From Inquilinus sp052113205 (lineage in GTDB: Bacteria; Pseudomonadota; Alphaproteobacteria; DSM-16000; Inquilinaceae): a stretch of 64,000 nucleotides of DNA. The stretch spans positions 1 to 64,000 of the forward strand of contig NZ_JBFRCU010000019.1 in the NCBI RefSeq assembly GCF_052113205.1, in the 5' to 3' direction. A model generated the notes under the pieces. It was not told where the DNA came from and searched no databases. It saw only the letters and a program-made list of their open reading frames with translations. Positions 53,572-62,382 of the stretch are shown one piece after another. A program made the translations under genes and the position numbers. The first letter of the stretch is position 1; every line of letters starts with the position of its first letter.

Positions 53572-54716
53572 GGATGCGGCTCCGTCGGTTCGAGGCCGGC
53601 GCGGAACCGGCCGGGGGCGAGGACAGCGGTGGTGACGCCCAGCCGGGCGAGGTCCTCGGGCACCGGGTCGCCGCGCAGCAGCGCCGCCCCCAGCCGGGCC
53701 ATGGCCGGCGCGGTCTGGAAGCCGTAGCCGCCCTGGCCGGCGCACCAGAAGAAGCCTGGCGCGTCGGGGTCGAAGCCCAGCACCGGCGTCTTGTCGGCGA
53801 CGAAGCTGCGCAGCCCGGCCCAGCGATGGGTCAGGCGCCGGATCTGCAGCGTGGTCGCGGCCTCGATCCGGTCGACCGCGACGGCGACGTCGATCTCCTC
53901 CGGCTGCGCGTCGCAGGGTGGGCTCGGCGTCTCGTCGGCGGGGGAGCCCAGCAGCTTGCCGGCGTCCGGCTTGATGTAGAAGGTCTCGTCCAGGTCGACC
54001 ACCATCGGCCAGCCGTCGACCGCATGGCCCGGCGCGTCGAACAGGAAGGCGGTGCGCCGCTTCGGCACCAGCCCGACCGGGGCGACCCCGGCCAGCGCCG
54101 CGATCGTATCGGCCCAGGACCCGGCGGCATTGACCACGACGCCGGCCTCGACCGCGCCAGCCGTGGTCTCGATCCTCCAGCCGCCGCCGGGCAGCGGCGC
54201 CAGCGCCGTGACCTCGGCCCCGGTGCGGACCTCGCCGCCGCGCCGGCGCAGGCCGCGCAGCGACCCCTGCAGCATTCCGTTGGTGTCGAGATCCAGCGCT
54301 TCCGGCTCGAACACCGCGCCGCCGACCCGGTGCAGCACCGGAAACCGGGACACGGTATCGGCGGCGCCGAGCTCGCGCACGCTCGGAACCAGGGCCGCCA
54401 GCGCCTCTGCCCGGCCGCGGATCGCCGCCTCCTGGCCCAGCCGGCCGACATGCATGGCGCCGCGTGGGCGGGTCAGGACAAAGCCGTCGAAATCCTCCGG
54501 CGGAGCCTGCAGGAAATCGCGGCTGCCGGTCGACAGGGCGCGCACCACGGCATTGCCATAGGTCTCGGAGAACAGGGCGGCGGAGCGGCCGCTGGAGTGA
54601 TAGCCGGCCTGGCTCTCGCGCTCGAGCAGCAGCACCCGGCAGCCGTCCGCGACGGCCTGGGCCAGCGACGCGCCGGCGATGCCTCCCCCGATCACGGCGA
54701 TGTCGACGACATCCAT
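53568..54716 (-). CDS. FAD-dependent oxidoreductase of the D-amino acid oxidase (DAO) family
   Basis: 382 aa. FAD motif IAVIGGGIAGASLAQAV near 5-21 and GYHSSGRSAALFSETYG, where the SGRSAAL segment is a DAO-family signature. DTNGMLQGSLRGLRRRGGEV, NAAGSWADTIAALAGV and the C-terminal WCAGQGGYGFQTAPAMARL follow. It probably oxidises D-amino acids or an imino acid from the peptides cut by its neighbours. First gene of the minus-strand trio; TTGACA on the minus strand at 54764-54769 may be its -35 box. Confidence 0.86.
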   Translation of the reverse strand: MDVVDIAVIGGGIAGASLAQAVADGCRVLLLERESQAGYHSSGRSAALFSETYGNAVVRALSTGSRDFLQAPPEDFDGFVLTRPRGAMHVGRLGQEAAIRGRAEALAALVPSVRELGAADTVSRFPVLHRVGGAVFEPEALDLDTNGMLQGSLRGLRRRGGEVRTGAEVTALAPLPGGGWRIETTAGAVEAGVVVNAAGSWADTIAALAGVAPVGLVPKRRTAFLFDAPGHAVDGWPMVVDLDETFYIKPDAGKLLGSPADETPSPPCDAQPEEIDVAVAVDRIEAATTLQIRRLTHRWAGLRSFVADKTPVLGFDPDAPGFFWCAGQGGYGFQTAPAMARLGAALLRGDPVPEDLARLGVTTAVLAPGRFRAGLEPTEPHP

Positions 54717-54857
54717 CCGGCAGCTCCCTATTTGGCCAAAGATTGTGAGGCGATAGTGTTTATGTCAAATAGTTTATCGTATCGGAAAATTCGTGGTTGT
54801 TGCGATAAGGCCTCACTCGACATAGGGTGATCGACCAACCATCGGCCGGGTCCGCGC
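54717..54857. promoter_or_regulatory. divergent control region between DAO oxidase and XRE regulator genes
   Basis: 141 bases, AT-rich in the middle. Minus-strand TTGACA (54764-54769) resembles a -35 for the oxidase operon. CGGAAAA at 54783-54789 recurs upstream of the downstream dpp-type binding protein. GTGAGGC (54745-54751) and GCCTCAC (54810-54816) form an inverted repeat, and TTATCG (54774-54779) mirrors CGATAA (54803-54808). The XRE regulator is likely to bind here. Confidence 0.45.
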
Positions 54858-55469
54858 ATGTCGTCCAATCAGCCCAAGCTCGGGGAATGCCTGAAGGCGC
54901 TGCGGCGCCGGCACGGCTGGACGCTGCAGGACGTCAACCGGCGGACCGGGGTCGCGGTATCGACCCTGTCGAAGGTCGAGAACGACCAGATGTCGCTGAC
55001 CTACGACAAGCTGCTGCAGATCAGCGAGGGGCTGGGCATCAACCTGGCCGAGCTGCTGGCGCCGCCGGCGGGATCGGGGGCGGCCCTGGCCCGGCGGTCG
55101 ATCAGCCAGCCGGGCGAGGGGCTGCTGCAGATCACCCAGAACTACGACTACCTGTATCTCTGCACCGAGCTGCAGCGGAAGCGAATGGTGCCGGAGATCG
55201 GCCGGGTGAAGACCCGCGACATCGCCGAGTTCGGCCCACTGATCCGCCATTCGGGGGAGGAGTTCATCTACGTCCTGGAAGGGGCGATCGAGGTGCATAC
55301 CGACCACTATTCTCCGGTGCGGCTGGAGAAGGGCGGCAGCATCTACATCGACAGCACCATGGGCCATGCCTACATCTCGGTGGGCGAGGGCGACGCCACG
55401 GTGCTGGCCGTCTGCTCCAGCCCCGATCCCGACCTGGAAGGAACGCTGCGCTCGCTGTTCACGATCTGA
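54858..55469 (+). CDS. XRE-family regulator with C-terminal cupin
   Basis: 203 aa. XRE helix-turn-helix near 13-67 (LQDVNRRTGVAVSTLSKVEN) and cupin_2 sensor near 110-190 (HSGEEFIYVLEGAIEVHTDH and SIYIDSTMGHAYISVGEG). Likely local regulator of the peptidase/oxidase and importer operons either side. Divergent from the oxidase gene, convergent with the M55 gene, and followed by a strong hairpin. Confidence 0.88.
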   Translation: MSSNQPKLGECLKALRRRHGWTLQDVNRRTGVAVSTLSKVENDQMSLTYDKLLQISEGLGINLAELLAPPAGSGAALARRSISQPGEGLLQITQNYDYLYLCTELQRKRMVPEIGRVKTRDIAEFGPLIRHSGEEFIYVLEGAIEVHTDHYSPVRLEKGGSIYIDSTMGHAYISVGEGDATVLAVCSSPDPDLEGTLRSLFTI

Positions 55470-55471
55470 CC

Positions 55472-55497
55472 CGTGCCCGGCCACGAGGCCGGGCACG
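55472..55497. terminator. bidirectional hairpin between convergent XRE and M55 genes
   Basis: A perfect 11-bp stem (CGTGCCCGGCC at 55472-55482 with GGCCGGGCACG at 55487-55497), loop ACGA, in the 54-base gap between two convergent stops. There is no T-run, so intrinsic termination would be incomplete, but placement and strength suit a shared terminator. Confidence 0.65.
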
Positions 55498-55523
55498 CTG
55501 GGCTGCATCGTTGCCGTGGAGCT

Positions 55524-56330
55524 TCAGCCGAGCAGGAACATCAGGAATTTCGACATGTCGATGGCATCCTCCGCCTCGTAGCGGATGGTGTAGGTGTCGA
55601 TCTGGGTGATGAAGCGCAGATAGGCCAGGTGCTCCACCTTCAGGCGGTCGCGGAAGCGGACCTCGAGTGCGAGGGGGCCCTTCAGCCGAAACGGTTTGGC
55701 CTCGCCGATTCGGGCGATCGACCGCTTCACCCCGGCCCGGACCGCCGCATGGGCCGCCGCGGGCATCAAGGTGCGGGCGGAGCGCGTGCCATATGCCCAT
55801 TTCACCGTCGTCGTCTCGATGTCGCCGAGGATGTCGCGGATTTCCGCCGTCGCCACGTCGTCGCCCGAGGCATAGATCACCGGCACGCCGTAATGGCCGG
55901 CGATGGCGGCGTTCAGCCCGGCCTCGTTCAGCACCTGGCCGTTGACCCGCACCTCCTGGAAGGAGCCGCCGCTCAGCGTGTGCGCCAGCACGCCGGAGGG
56001 GTTGCTGCCGCCGGCGTGGTAGCCGATCAGCAGGGCGCCGGCGAACTCTCCGACCTCAATCCCCTGCATCATGGTCAGGGGCCGTGGCCAGCTGCGCACC
56101 AGCTGCACATTCTCCGGCAGCTTGTCGATCTTCAGGCTCTCGCCGTTGCCGTGGGAATCGCTGATCACGATCCCGGTCACCCCGGCCTCCTGCGCGGCCT
56201 CGCAGGCGGCGACCACGGTGTCGGTCATCCAGTCGCGCGCCCGGTCGTATTCGAAGCCTTCGGGGCTCGTATGGTCGCGGGTGACGACGCCGACGATGCC
56301 TTCGATGTCGGCGGAGATGTAGAGACGCAT
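55524..56330 (-). CDS. dppA: M55 family D-aminopeptidase (DppA type)
   Basis: 268-aa zinc D-aminopeptidase. The signature SADIEG gives Asp8 and Glu10; His60 in ISDSHGNG, His105 in GYHAGG and His117 in LAHTLSG stand at nearly the same spacing as the metal and catalytic residues of Bacillus DppA, with Glu136 in NEAGLN. The enzyme removes N-terminal D-residues from peptides such as D-Ala-D-Ala and forms a decamer. It is divergent from the dpp-type transport operon, 109 bases away, typical of dppA context. Confidence 0.88.
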   Translation of the reverse strand: MRLYISADIEGIVGVVTRDHTSPEGFEYDRARDWMTDTVVAACEAAQEAGVTGIVISDSHGNGESLKIDKLPENVQLVRSWPRPLTMMQGIEVGEFAGALLIGYHAGGSNPSGVLAHTLSGGSFQEVRVNGQVLNEAGLNAAIAGHYGVPVIYASGDDVATAEIRDILGDIETTTVKWAYGTRSARTLMPAAAHAAVRAGVKRSIARIGEAKPFRLKGPLALEVRFRDRLKVEHLAYLRFITQIDTYTIRYEAEDAIDMSKFLMFLLG

Positions 56331-56439
56331 TGCTTCCTCCCGGCTTGTTCATTGGGGCTTGCGATCTAAGCCGATTGTTGCATACGGTACTTTTTAGCGG
56401 ATAGGAAATTTTGTTCTTGCCCAGTATCGGAGCCCGCCC

Positions 56440-57363
56440 GTGAATGACGATCGCGTGCTTGAGGTCGAGAATCTCCAGGTGTCGTTCTCCCTCGGCCGGG
56501 GCGAGACCCTGCACGCCGTCAAGGGCATCTCGTTCCACATCAAGCGGGGCGAGACGCTGGCACTCGTCGGGGAATCGGGCAGCGGCAAGTCGGTCACCGC
56601 GATGACCATCATGCGGCTGGCCGAATATGACGGCGCCAGGCTGGTCGGCGGGTCGGTCCGCATGCGCCTGGCGGGGGGAGAGGTGGTCGACCTGGCCCGG
56701 CTGCCGCAGAAGCGGATGCAGAATGTGCGGGGATCCGACATCTCGATGGTGTTCCAGGACCCGATGGCCAGCCTGAACCCGGTGTTCAGCATCGGTTTCC
56801 AGATCGGCGAGGCGATCATGCGGCATCAGGGCAAGAGCGCGGCGGAGGCCCGTGCGATCGCGCTGAACGCGCTGAAGCTGGTGCGGGTGCCGGAGGCGGA
56901 GAAGCGGCTGGACCAGTATCCGCACCACCTGTCCGGCGGCATGCGCCAGCGGGTGATGATCGCCATGGCGCTGTGCTGCCGCCCGTCGCTGATGATCCTG
57001 GACGAGCCGACCACGGCCCTGGACGTCACCATCCAGGCCCAGATCCTGGACCTCGTGCGGGCGCTGCAGCGCGAGATCGGGATGTCCGTGCTGTTCATCA
57101 CCCACGACATGGGCGTGGTGGCAGAGATGGCGGACCGCATCTGCGTCATGCTGAAGGGGGAAATCGTGGAAACCGGAACGGTCTACGAGGTGTTCGAGAC
57201 GCCGCTGAACCCCTATACCCGCGCGCTGCTGGCCGCGGTGCCGCGCCTGGGCAGCATGGCCGACAAGGATGAGCCCGAACGCTTCCCGCTGGTCGAGACC
57301 AATGATGCCCCCGGCCTGGTCGAGGCCCGGGACACTGCGACCGTCGGGGCGATGCCGGCATGA
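56440..57363 (+). CDS. ABC transporter ATP-binding protein (DppD type)
   Basis: 307 aa. Walker A GESGSGKS near 40-47, Q-loop VFQDPMASLNPVF, LSGGMRQRVMIAMAL, LMILDEPTTALDVTIQ and THDMGVVAEMADR. Starts at GTG 56440 with MNDDRVLEVENLQVSF. Its stop overlaps the next start (ATGA). First gene of a plus-strand operon in the unusual order ATPase, ATPase, binding protein, permeases. An M55 D-aminopeptidase is next door, so the cargo may be D-residue peptides. Confidence 0.88.
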   Translation: MNDDRVLEVENLQVSFSLGRGETLHAVKGISFHIKRGETLALVGESGSGKSVTAMTIMRLAEYDGARLVGGSVRMRLAGGEVVDLARLPQKRMQNVRGSDISMVFQDPMASLNPVFSIGFQIGEAIMRHQGKSAAEARAIALNALKLVRVPEAEKRLDQYPHHLSGGMRQRVMIAMALCCRPSLMILDEPTTALDVTIQAQILDLVRALQREIGMSVLFITHDMGVVAEMADRICVMLKGEIVETGTVYEVFETPLNPYTRALLAAVPRLGSMADKDEPERFPLVETNDAPGLVEARDTATVGAMPA

Positions 57364-58286
57364 CCCGCGCCCCGCTCCTGGAGGTCGAGAAACTCACCAC
57401 CCGCTTCGACCTGCGGTCGGGCATCTTCGGCAAGGTGACGGGCCGCGTCCATGCGGTCGAGAACGTGTCGTTCGAGATCTTTCCGGGTGAGACGCTGGCC
57501 CTGGTCGGGGAAAGCGGCTGCGGCAAGTCCACCATCGGCCGCAGCATCCTGCAACTGGACCGGCCGGTCTCCGGCTCGATCCGGTTCGAGGGCCGCGAGA
57601 CGCTGGGGCAACCGGCGCGCGAGATCCAGGCGCTGCGCCGCCGGGTGCAGATGGTGTTCCAGGACCCCTTCAGCTCGCTGAACCCGCGCATGACCGTGGG
57701 GCAGGCGATCGCCGACCCGATGCTGGTCCATGGCGGCCTGTCCCGCGCCGAGGTGCGGACGCGCGTCGCCGAGCTGCTGCAGCGGGTGGGTCTGACGCCC
57801 GAGCATGCGCGGCGCCACCCGCACGCCTTCTCCGGCGGCCAGCGCCAGCGCATCTGCATCGCCCGGGCGCTGAGCACCCGGCCGAAGCTGGTGATCGCGG
57901 ACGAGGCGGTGGCGTCGCTCGACGTCACCATCCAGGCCCAGGTCATCAACCTGCTGATGGACCTGCAGGCGGAAACCGGGATCTCCGTCCTGTTCATCTC
58001 GCACGACATGGCGGTGGTGGAGCGGATGGCCCATCGCGTGGCGGTGATGTATCTCGGCCAGATCGTCGAGATCGGGAGCCGGCGCGAGGTCTTCGGCAAC
58101 CCCCGGCACAGCTACACCCGCAAGCTCCTGTCCTCCGTCCCGGTCGCCAATCCGCGGGAGCGGCCGGAGAACCGCCTGCTGATGGCGGACGAGATCCCGA
58201 GCGTGGTGCGGCCGCCCGATTTCGAGCCGGTGTTCCTGCCGATGCAGCAGGTGTCCGACCGGCATTTCGTGCGCGCGGAAGCCTGA
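57360..58286 (+). CDS. ABC transporter ATP-binding protein (DppF type)
   Basis: 308 aa. Walker A GESGCGKST near 56-64, Q-loop VFQDPFSSLNPRM, SGGQRQRICIARAL, LVIADEAVASLDVTIQ with Ala-Val in place of the usual Pro-Thr after DE, and SHDMAVVERMAHRVAVMYLGQIVEIG in parts. The DEA change at Walker B is also seen in some family members. Coupled to the preceding ATPase by a 4-base overlap; a 170-base gap with a hairpin follows. Confidence 0.88.
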   Translation: MTRAPLLEVEKLTTRFDLRSGIFGKVTGRVHAVENVSFEIFPGETLALVGESGCGKSTIGRSILQLDRPVSGSIRFEGRETLGQPAREIQALRRRVQMVFQDPFSSLNPRMTVGQAIADPMLVHGGLSRAEVRTRVAELLQRVGLTPEHARRHPHAFSGGQRQRICIARALSTRPKLVIADEAVASLDVTIQAQVINLLMDLQAETGISVLFISHDMAVVERMAHRVAVMYLGQIVEIGSRREVFGNPRHSYTRKLLSSVPVANPRERPENRLLMADEIPSVVRPPDFEPVFLPMQQVSDRHFVRAEA

Positions 58287-58324
58287 GCGGTATGACCTGA
58301 GGTTATATTCCAATGCGCTAAAGG

Positions 58325-58343
58325 TTTTCCGAAAGACGGAAAA
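58325..58343. promoter_or_regulatory. palindromic CGGAAAA element upstream of the binding-protein gene
   Basis: TTTTCCG (58325-58331), AAAGA, CGGAAAA (58337-58343): a perfect 7-bp inverted repeat in the 170-base gap between the DppF-type ATPase and the binding protein. CGGAAAATT is also found in the XRE promoter region (54783-54791), and CGGATAGGAAATTTT upstream of the DppD-type start. Candidate operator, or hairpin in the mRNA. Confidence 0.4.
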
Positions 58344-58456
58344 TTGGGCGTATTCGGTATGGTTTAATCGTCAGGTGTAAGACACACTGCCGGTCAGATC
58401 GCCGTTCCCAGGCGACTCCATAAGGGCGAACGCCCGTCAAAACAGGAGGTTTCTCG

Positions 58457-60388
58457 ATGAAGAGTTGGATCGGCCCCAGCCTTGGCATCGCCTTGCTGGC
58501 CCTGTCCGGCGCGGCGCAGGCCGAGCTGAAGAACCCCGGCACGCTGGTCTATCTGTGGACAGACGACATCCGCACGCTGGACCCAGCCTATATGGCCGAC
58601 ACCGCCAACACCTATGTGTCGATCAACACCTATATGCGGCTCTTGAACTACAAGGGCAGCGAGATCTCGGAATTCGTGCCGGCCCTGTCGACCGAGGTGC
58701 CGTCGCTGGAGAACGGGCTGATCAAGTCGGGCGCCGACGGATCCGTCACCTACAGCTTCCCGATCCGCAAGGGGGTCCACACCCACAAGGTCGGGGTGAA
58801 GGGCGCGGACGGCGCCATCGCCTGGAAGCTCTATGATGATCTGACCGATGCCGAGAAGGCGGCGATCGCCCCCGGCTATGGCGAGCTAACGGCCGAGGAC
58901 GTGCAATATTCGCTGATGCGCGCCGTGCTGCAGGGCGACAGCTTCATGGCCAATGCGGTGACCGAGATGATCACCGCCGGCAAATACCCGGACATCGAGG
59001 CCTGGGCGAAGGACCTGGCGGGGGTCAAGACCTTCGACGAGGTGAACGAGGCCGGCCTGGCCAAGGTGCATGACGCTCTGGCGCAGAAGATCAAGGTCGA
59101 CGGCGACAAGCTGGTGCTGGTGCTGGATGCGCCGTTCCCGGCCACGCTCGGCATCATGGCGTTGCCCTTCGCCACCTCGGTGATCGATCGCGAATGGGCG
59201 CGCGACCAGGGCGACTGGGACGGCGGTGCCGCCACCTGGAAGCCGTTCCACAAGCCCGAGATGGGCACCGACAAGCTGTTCCAGGTCGAGAACGGCAGCG
59301 GCCCCTTCATGGTCGAGGACTGGGACCGGTCCCAGAAGAAGGTCACCATGAAGCGGTTCAACGGCTACTGGCAGGGCCCGGCACAGCTGGAGCGCGTGGT
59401 GCTGCGGTCCGTGCCGGAATGGACCACCCGGCTGCTGCAGCTCGAGGCCGGCGACGCCGACGTGGTGCAGACCCCGGTTGAGTTCCTGGAAGAGGTGGGG
59501 TCCAAGCCCGGCATCAAGGTGGTCGAGGGCCTGCCCAAGGTGTTCGGCCGGTCGCTGTTCTACATGTGGCCGGTCAGCGCCGTGGACAATCCGGCGATCG
59601 GCAGCGGCAAGCTGGACGGCAAGGGCATCCCGCCCGACTTCTTCAGCGACATCGACGTGCGCCAGGGCTTCAACTACGCCCAGGACTACCAACTGCTGCT
59701 GGACGACGTGCATCTCGGCAAGACCGTGCAACTGCGCGGGCCCACGGTGCGCGGCATCATGGGCTACCGGCCCGACAGCCCGGTCTACACCTATGACCCG
59801 GAGAAGGCGGCGGAGCACTTCAAGAAGGCCTGGGGCGGCCAGCTCTGGGAGAACGGCTTCGAGATGACCGCCTACATGACCCAGGGGCGGACCGAGGCCC
59901 ATGCGGCGCTGTCGGTGCTGCAGCAGAACCTCGCGCGCATCAATCCCAAGTTCAAGCTGAAGATCCAGGAGCTGCAGTCGGCCACCTTCGCCGACAAGAT
60001 CTATGGCGGGGGCGATCCCAGCGCGCCGATGGCCTATATGGGCTGGGGGCCGGACTATTCCGATCCGGGCGGGCCACTGGGCGCCGCCACCTATTATCTG
60101 GCCAGCACCGGCCTGGTGGCGGGGATGAGCGGCAAGGGCTACCAGGAGCTGATGCGGGACAAGTTCGACCCGCTGCTGAAGCAGGCCTGGACCATGGTGG
60201 ACCCGGCGGAGCGGGAGAAGATCTACGCCAAGCTGCAGGAGATGAGCTACGACTACGCCACCACCCAGTTCCTGTGGGAGGACTACGGCTTCATCGTCAC
60301 CCGCGACTGGATCGACGGCTACGTCCACAACATGATCGTCTACGGGGCGTGGGACTTCTACCCGATCACCAAGAAGGAAAAGCAGTAA
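58457..60388 (+). CDS. ABC transporter substrate-binding protein, family 5 (Dpp/Opp type)
   Basis: 643-aa periplasmic binding protein, longer than typical DppA-type proteins (about 530) because of insertions near 110-150. Signal peptide about 1-22 (cleaved AQA before ELKNPG). DDIRTLDPAYMADTANTY, YSFPIRKGVHTHK, LTAEDVQYSLMRAVLQGD and MGWGPDYSDPGGPL are the family blocks. AGGAGG lies about 7 bases before the ATG. Probably binds peptides containing D-residues, inferred from the peptidase neighbours. Confidence 0.88.
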   Translation: MKSWIGPSLGIALLALSGAAQAELKNPGTLVYLWTDDIRTLDPAYMADTANTYVSINTYMRLLNYKGSEISEFVPALSTEVPSLENGLIKSGADGSVTYSFPIRKGVHTHKVGVKGADGAIAWKLYDDLTDAEKAAIAPGYGELTAEDVQYSLMRAVLQGDSFMANAVTEMITAGKYPDIEAWAKDLAGVKTFDEVNEAGLAKVHDALAQKIKVDGDKLVLVLDAPFPATLGIMALPFATSVIDREWARDQGDWDGGAATWKPFHKPEMGTDKLFQVENGSGPFMVEDWDRSQKKVTMKRFNGYWQGPAQLERVVLRSVPEWTTRLLQLEAGDADVVQTPVEFLEEVGSKPGIKVVEGLPKVFGRSLFYMWPVSAVDNPAIGSGKLDGKGIPPDFFSDIDVRQGFNYAQDYQLLLDDVHLGKTVQLRGPTVRGIMGYRPDSPVYTYDPEKAAEHFKKAWGGQLWENGFEMTAYMTQGRTEAHAALSVLQQNLARINPKFKLKIQELQSATFADKIYGGGDPSAPMAYMGWGPDYSDPGGPLGAATYYLASTGLVAGMSGKGYQELMRDKFDPLLKQAWTMVDPAEREKIYAKLQEMSYDYATTQFLWEDYGFIVTRDWIDGYVHNMIVYGAWDFYPITKKEKQ

Positions 60389-60396
60389 TCGCCAAG

Positions 60397-60453
60397 CCGG
60401 GCAGGGTGCGCCGGGCCGGCGCTCCCGCCCGGTCCGTGCCCCCTGCCGCCCGG
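60397..60453. other. GC-rich intercistronic hairpin between binding-protein and permease genes
   Basis: CCGGGC (60397-60402) pairs with GCCCGG (60448-60453), extended by AGGG with CCCT across a 3-base bulge; an inner CCGGG/CCCGG stem (60411-60415 with 60428-60432) fits inside. It lies in the 73-base gap between the binding-protein stop and the permease start. No T-run follows. It probably protects the binding-protein message from decay or dampens downstream expression. Confidence 0.5.
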
Positions 60454-60461
60454 GACCTTCG

Positions 60462-61499
60462 ATGCTGGCTTACACGATCCGACGCCTGTCCTTCATTCCG
60501 ATCGTCTTCTTCGCGCTGACGCTGATGATCTTCGCGATGCAGATGATGCTGACGCCGACCCAGCGCATGCTGACCTATGTGCCCGGCCCGGACGCGCTCA
60601 AGGGCGGCGCCGCCCAGGTCGCGGCGCTGATCGAGAAATACGGGCTGAACGACCCGGCCCATGTGCAGTACGGCCGCTGGATCGGCAACATCCTGCAGGG
60701 CAATCTCGGCTGGTCGGAGACGGCGCGGATGCCGGTGGCCGAGGCGCTGGTCTCACTGTTCCCGGCGACGCTGGAGCTGGTGATCTTCGCTTTCGTGCCC
60801 GGCATCCTGGGCGCGATCTGGCTCGGCAGCCGGGCCGGTGTGCACCTGAACAAGCCGATCGACCACGGCATCCGCCTGTTCACCGTGCTCGGCTGGTCGT
60901 TCCCGATCTTCGTCTTCGGCCTGCTGATGCTGATGGTGTTCTATGGCTCGCTCGGCTGGTTTCCGCCGGGGCGGCTCAGCCAATGGGCGCTGGTCGAGGT
61001 CGGGGGCGACGGCTTCCGGCGGTGGACCGGGCTGAACACAATCGACGCGGTGCTGAACGGCAACCTGCCGATCTTCCTCGACGCGTTGCGCCACCTGGTG
61101 CTGCCGGTGGTGACCCTCAGCTATGTCAATCTGGCGTCCATGACCCGGGTCATGCGCACCTCGATGCTGGAATCGCTGCGCCAGGATTATGTCCGCACCG
61201 CCCGCGCCAAGGGCCTCAGCGAACGGGTGGTGCAGAGCCGGCACGCCCAGCGCAACGCCCTGCTTCCGGTGGTCACCGTCGCGGGGATGGAGGTGGCGGC
61301 GATGCTGGGCGGCGTCGTCATCACCGAGACGATCTTCGACTATCACGGCATCGGCCAGTTCGCCGCGAACGCAGCGGCCAACCTGGACTTTCCGGCCGTG
61401 CTGGGCTTCGCCCTGTATTTCGCGCTGGTGCTGGTGGTCCTCAACCTGATCGTGGACCTGCTGTACCCCCTGTTGGACCCGCGGGTGAGGCTGGCATGA
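60462..61499 (+). CDS. ABC transporter permease (DppB type)
   Basis: 345-aa inner-membrane protein with six predicted hydrophobic segments; MLAYTIRRLSFIPIVFFALTLM starts the first. EAA-type block ARAKGLSERVVQSRHAQRNALLPVVTV near 245-270 and DYHGIGQFAANAAA are DppB features. The stop overlaps the next start (ATGA). Confidence 0.88.
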   Translation: MLAYTIRRLSFIPIVFFALTLMIFAMQMMLTPTQRMLTYVPGPDALKGGAAQVAALIEKYGLNDPAHVQYGRWIGNILQGNLGWSETARMPVAEALVSLFPATLELVIFAFVPGILGAIWLGSRAGVHLNKPIDHGIRLFTVLGWSFPIFVFGLLMLMVFYGSLGWFPPGRLSQWALVEVGGDGFRRWTGLNTIDAVLNGNLPIFLDALRHLVLPVVTLSYVNLASMTRVMRTSMLESLRQDYVRTARAKGLSERVVQSRHAQRNALLPVVTVAGMEVAAMLGGVVITETIFDYHGIGQFAANAAANLDFPAVLGFALYFALVLVVLNLIVDLLYPLLDPRVRLA

Positions 61500-62368
61500 G
61501 GATCGTCGCGTATCTGCTGCGCAACCCGCTGTCGCTGCTGGGTATCCTGGTCCTGATCGGCTTTGTCGCCGTTGCCGCGCTGGCCCCGGTGATCGCGCCG
61601 CCGGAGCCATACCAGACCTCGCCCTACGAGATTCCGCGCAGCGGCTTCCGCGCCACGCCGCAGCCGCCCTCGGCCCGCGCTCTGCTGGGCACCACCGAGG
61701 GGCAGTTCGACATCTATTACGGCCTGGTCTGGGGCACCCGCACCGCCTTCAAGATCGGTCTCGGCGTCGTCCTGATCTCGACGCTGATCGGCGGCGTGGT
61801 GGGGGCGGTGTCGGCCTTCTATGGCGGCATGGTGGACGAGGTGCTGATGCGCGTCGTCGACGTCTTCCTGGCGGTGCCGTTCCTGATCGCGGCGATGGTG
61901 CTGACCACGCTGCTGGGCAAGGGCATCGGGCCGATGACGATCGCGCTGACCGCCTTCGGCTGGATGAACTACGCCCGCGTCATCCGCAGCGAGATCCTGC
62001 GGGTGAAGGAGCTGGACTACGTCAAGGCCGCGCGGTCCTACGGCACGCGCGACGTCCGGCTGCTGCTGCGGCACATCCTGCCGAACGCGTTCTTCCCGGT
62101 GCTGGTGCTGGCCACGATGATGACGGGGTCGATGGTGCTGACCGCCTCGGCGCTCAGCTTCCTCGGCGTCGGTGTCGAGCCGGGCTATGCCGATTGGGGC
62201 CAGCTCATCAGCTATTCCCGCAACTGGATCGTCGGCCGCGGCGACAGCCCGTTCCGCTACTGGTACACGCTGGCCTTCCCCGGGGCCGCGATCTTCCTGT
62301 TCGTGCTGTCCTGGAGCCTGCTGGGCGACGCGCTGCGCGACATCCTCGACCCCCGCCTCCGGACCTGA
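61496..62368 (+). CDS. ABC transporter permease (DppC type)
   Basis: 290-aa permease. N-terminal YLLRNPLSLLGILVLIGFVAVAALAP in pieces, LLGTTEGQFDIYYGLVWGTRTAFKIG, EAA-type block AARSYGTRDVRLLLRHILPNAFFPVLV near 182-208, and the C-terminal DALRDILDPRLR of DppC. Start ATG 61496 is fixed by overlap with the DppB stop. It finishes the importer; a serine hydrolase follows 14 bases later. Confidence 0.88.
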   Translation: MRIVAYLLRNPLSLLGILVLIGFVAVAALAPVIAPPEPYQTSPYEIPRSGFRATPQPPSARALLGTTEGQFDIYYGLVWGTRTAFKIGLGVVLISTLIGGVVGAVSAFYGGMVDEVLMRVVDVFLAVPFLIAAMVLTTLLGKGIGPMTIALTAFGWMNYARVIRSEILRVKELDYVKAARSYGTRDVRLLLRHILPNAFFPVLVLATMMTGSMVLTASALSFLGVGVEPGYADWGQLISYSRNWIVGRGDSPFRYWYTLAFPGAAIFLFVLSWSLLGDALRDILDPRLRT

Positions 62369-62382
62369 GAGGGAACCACCGA

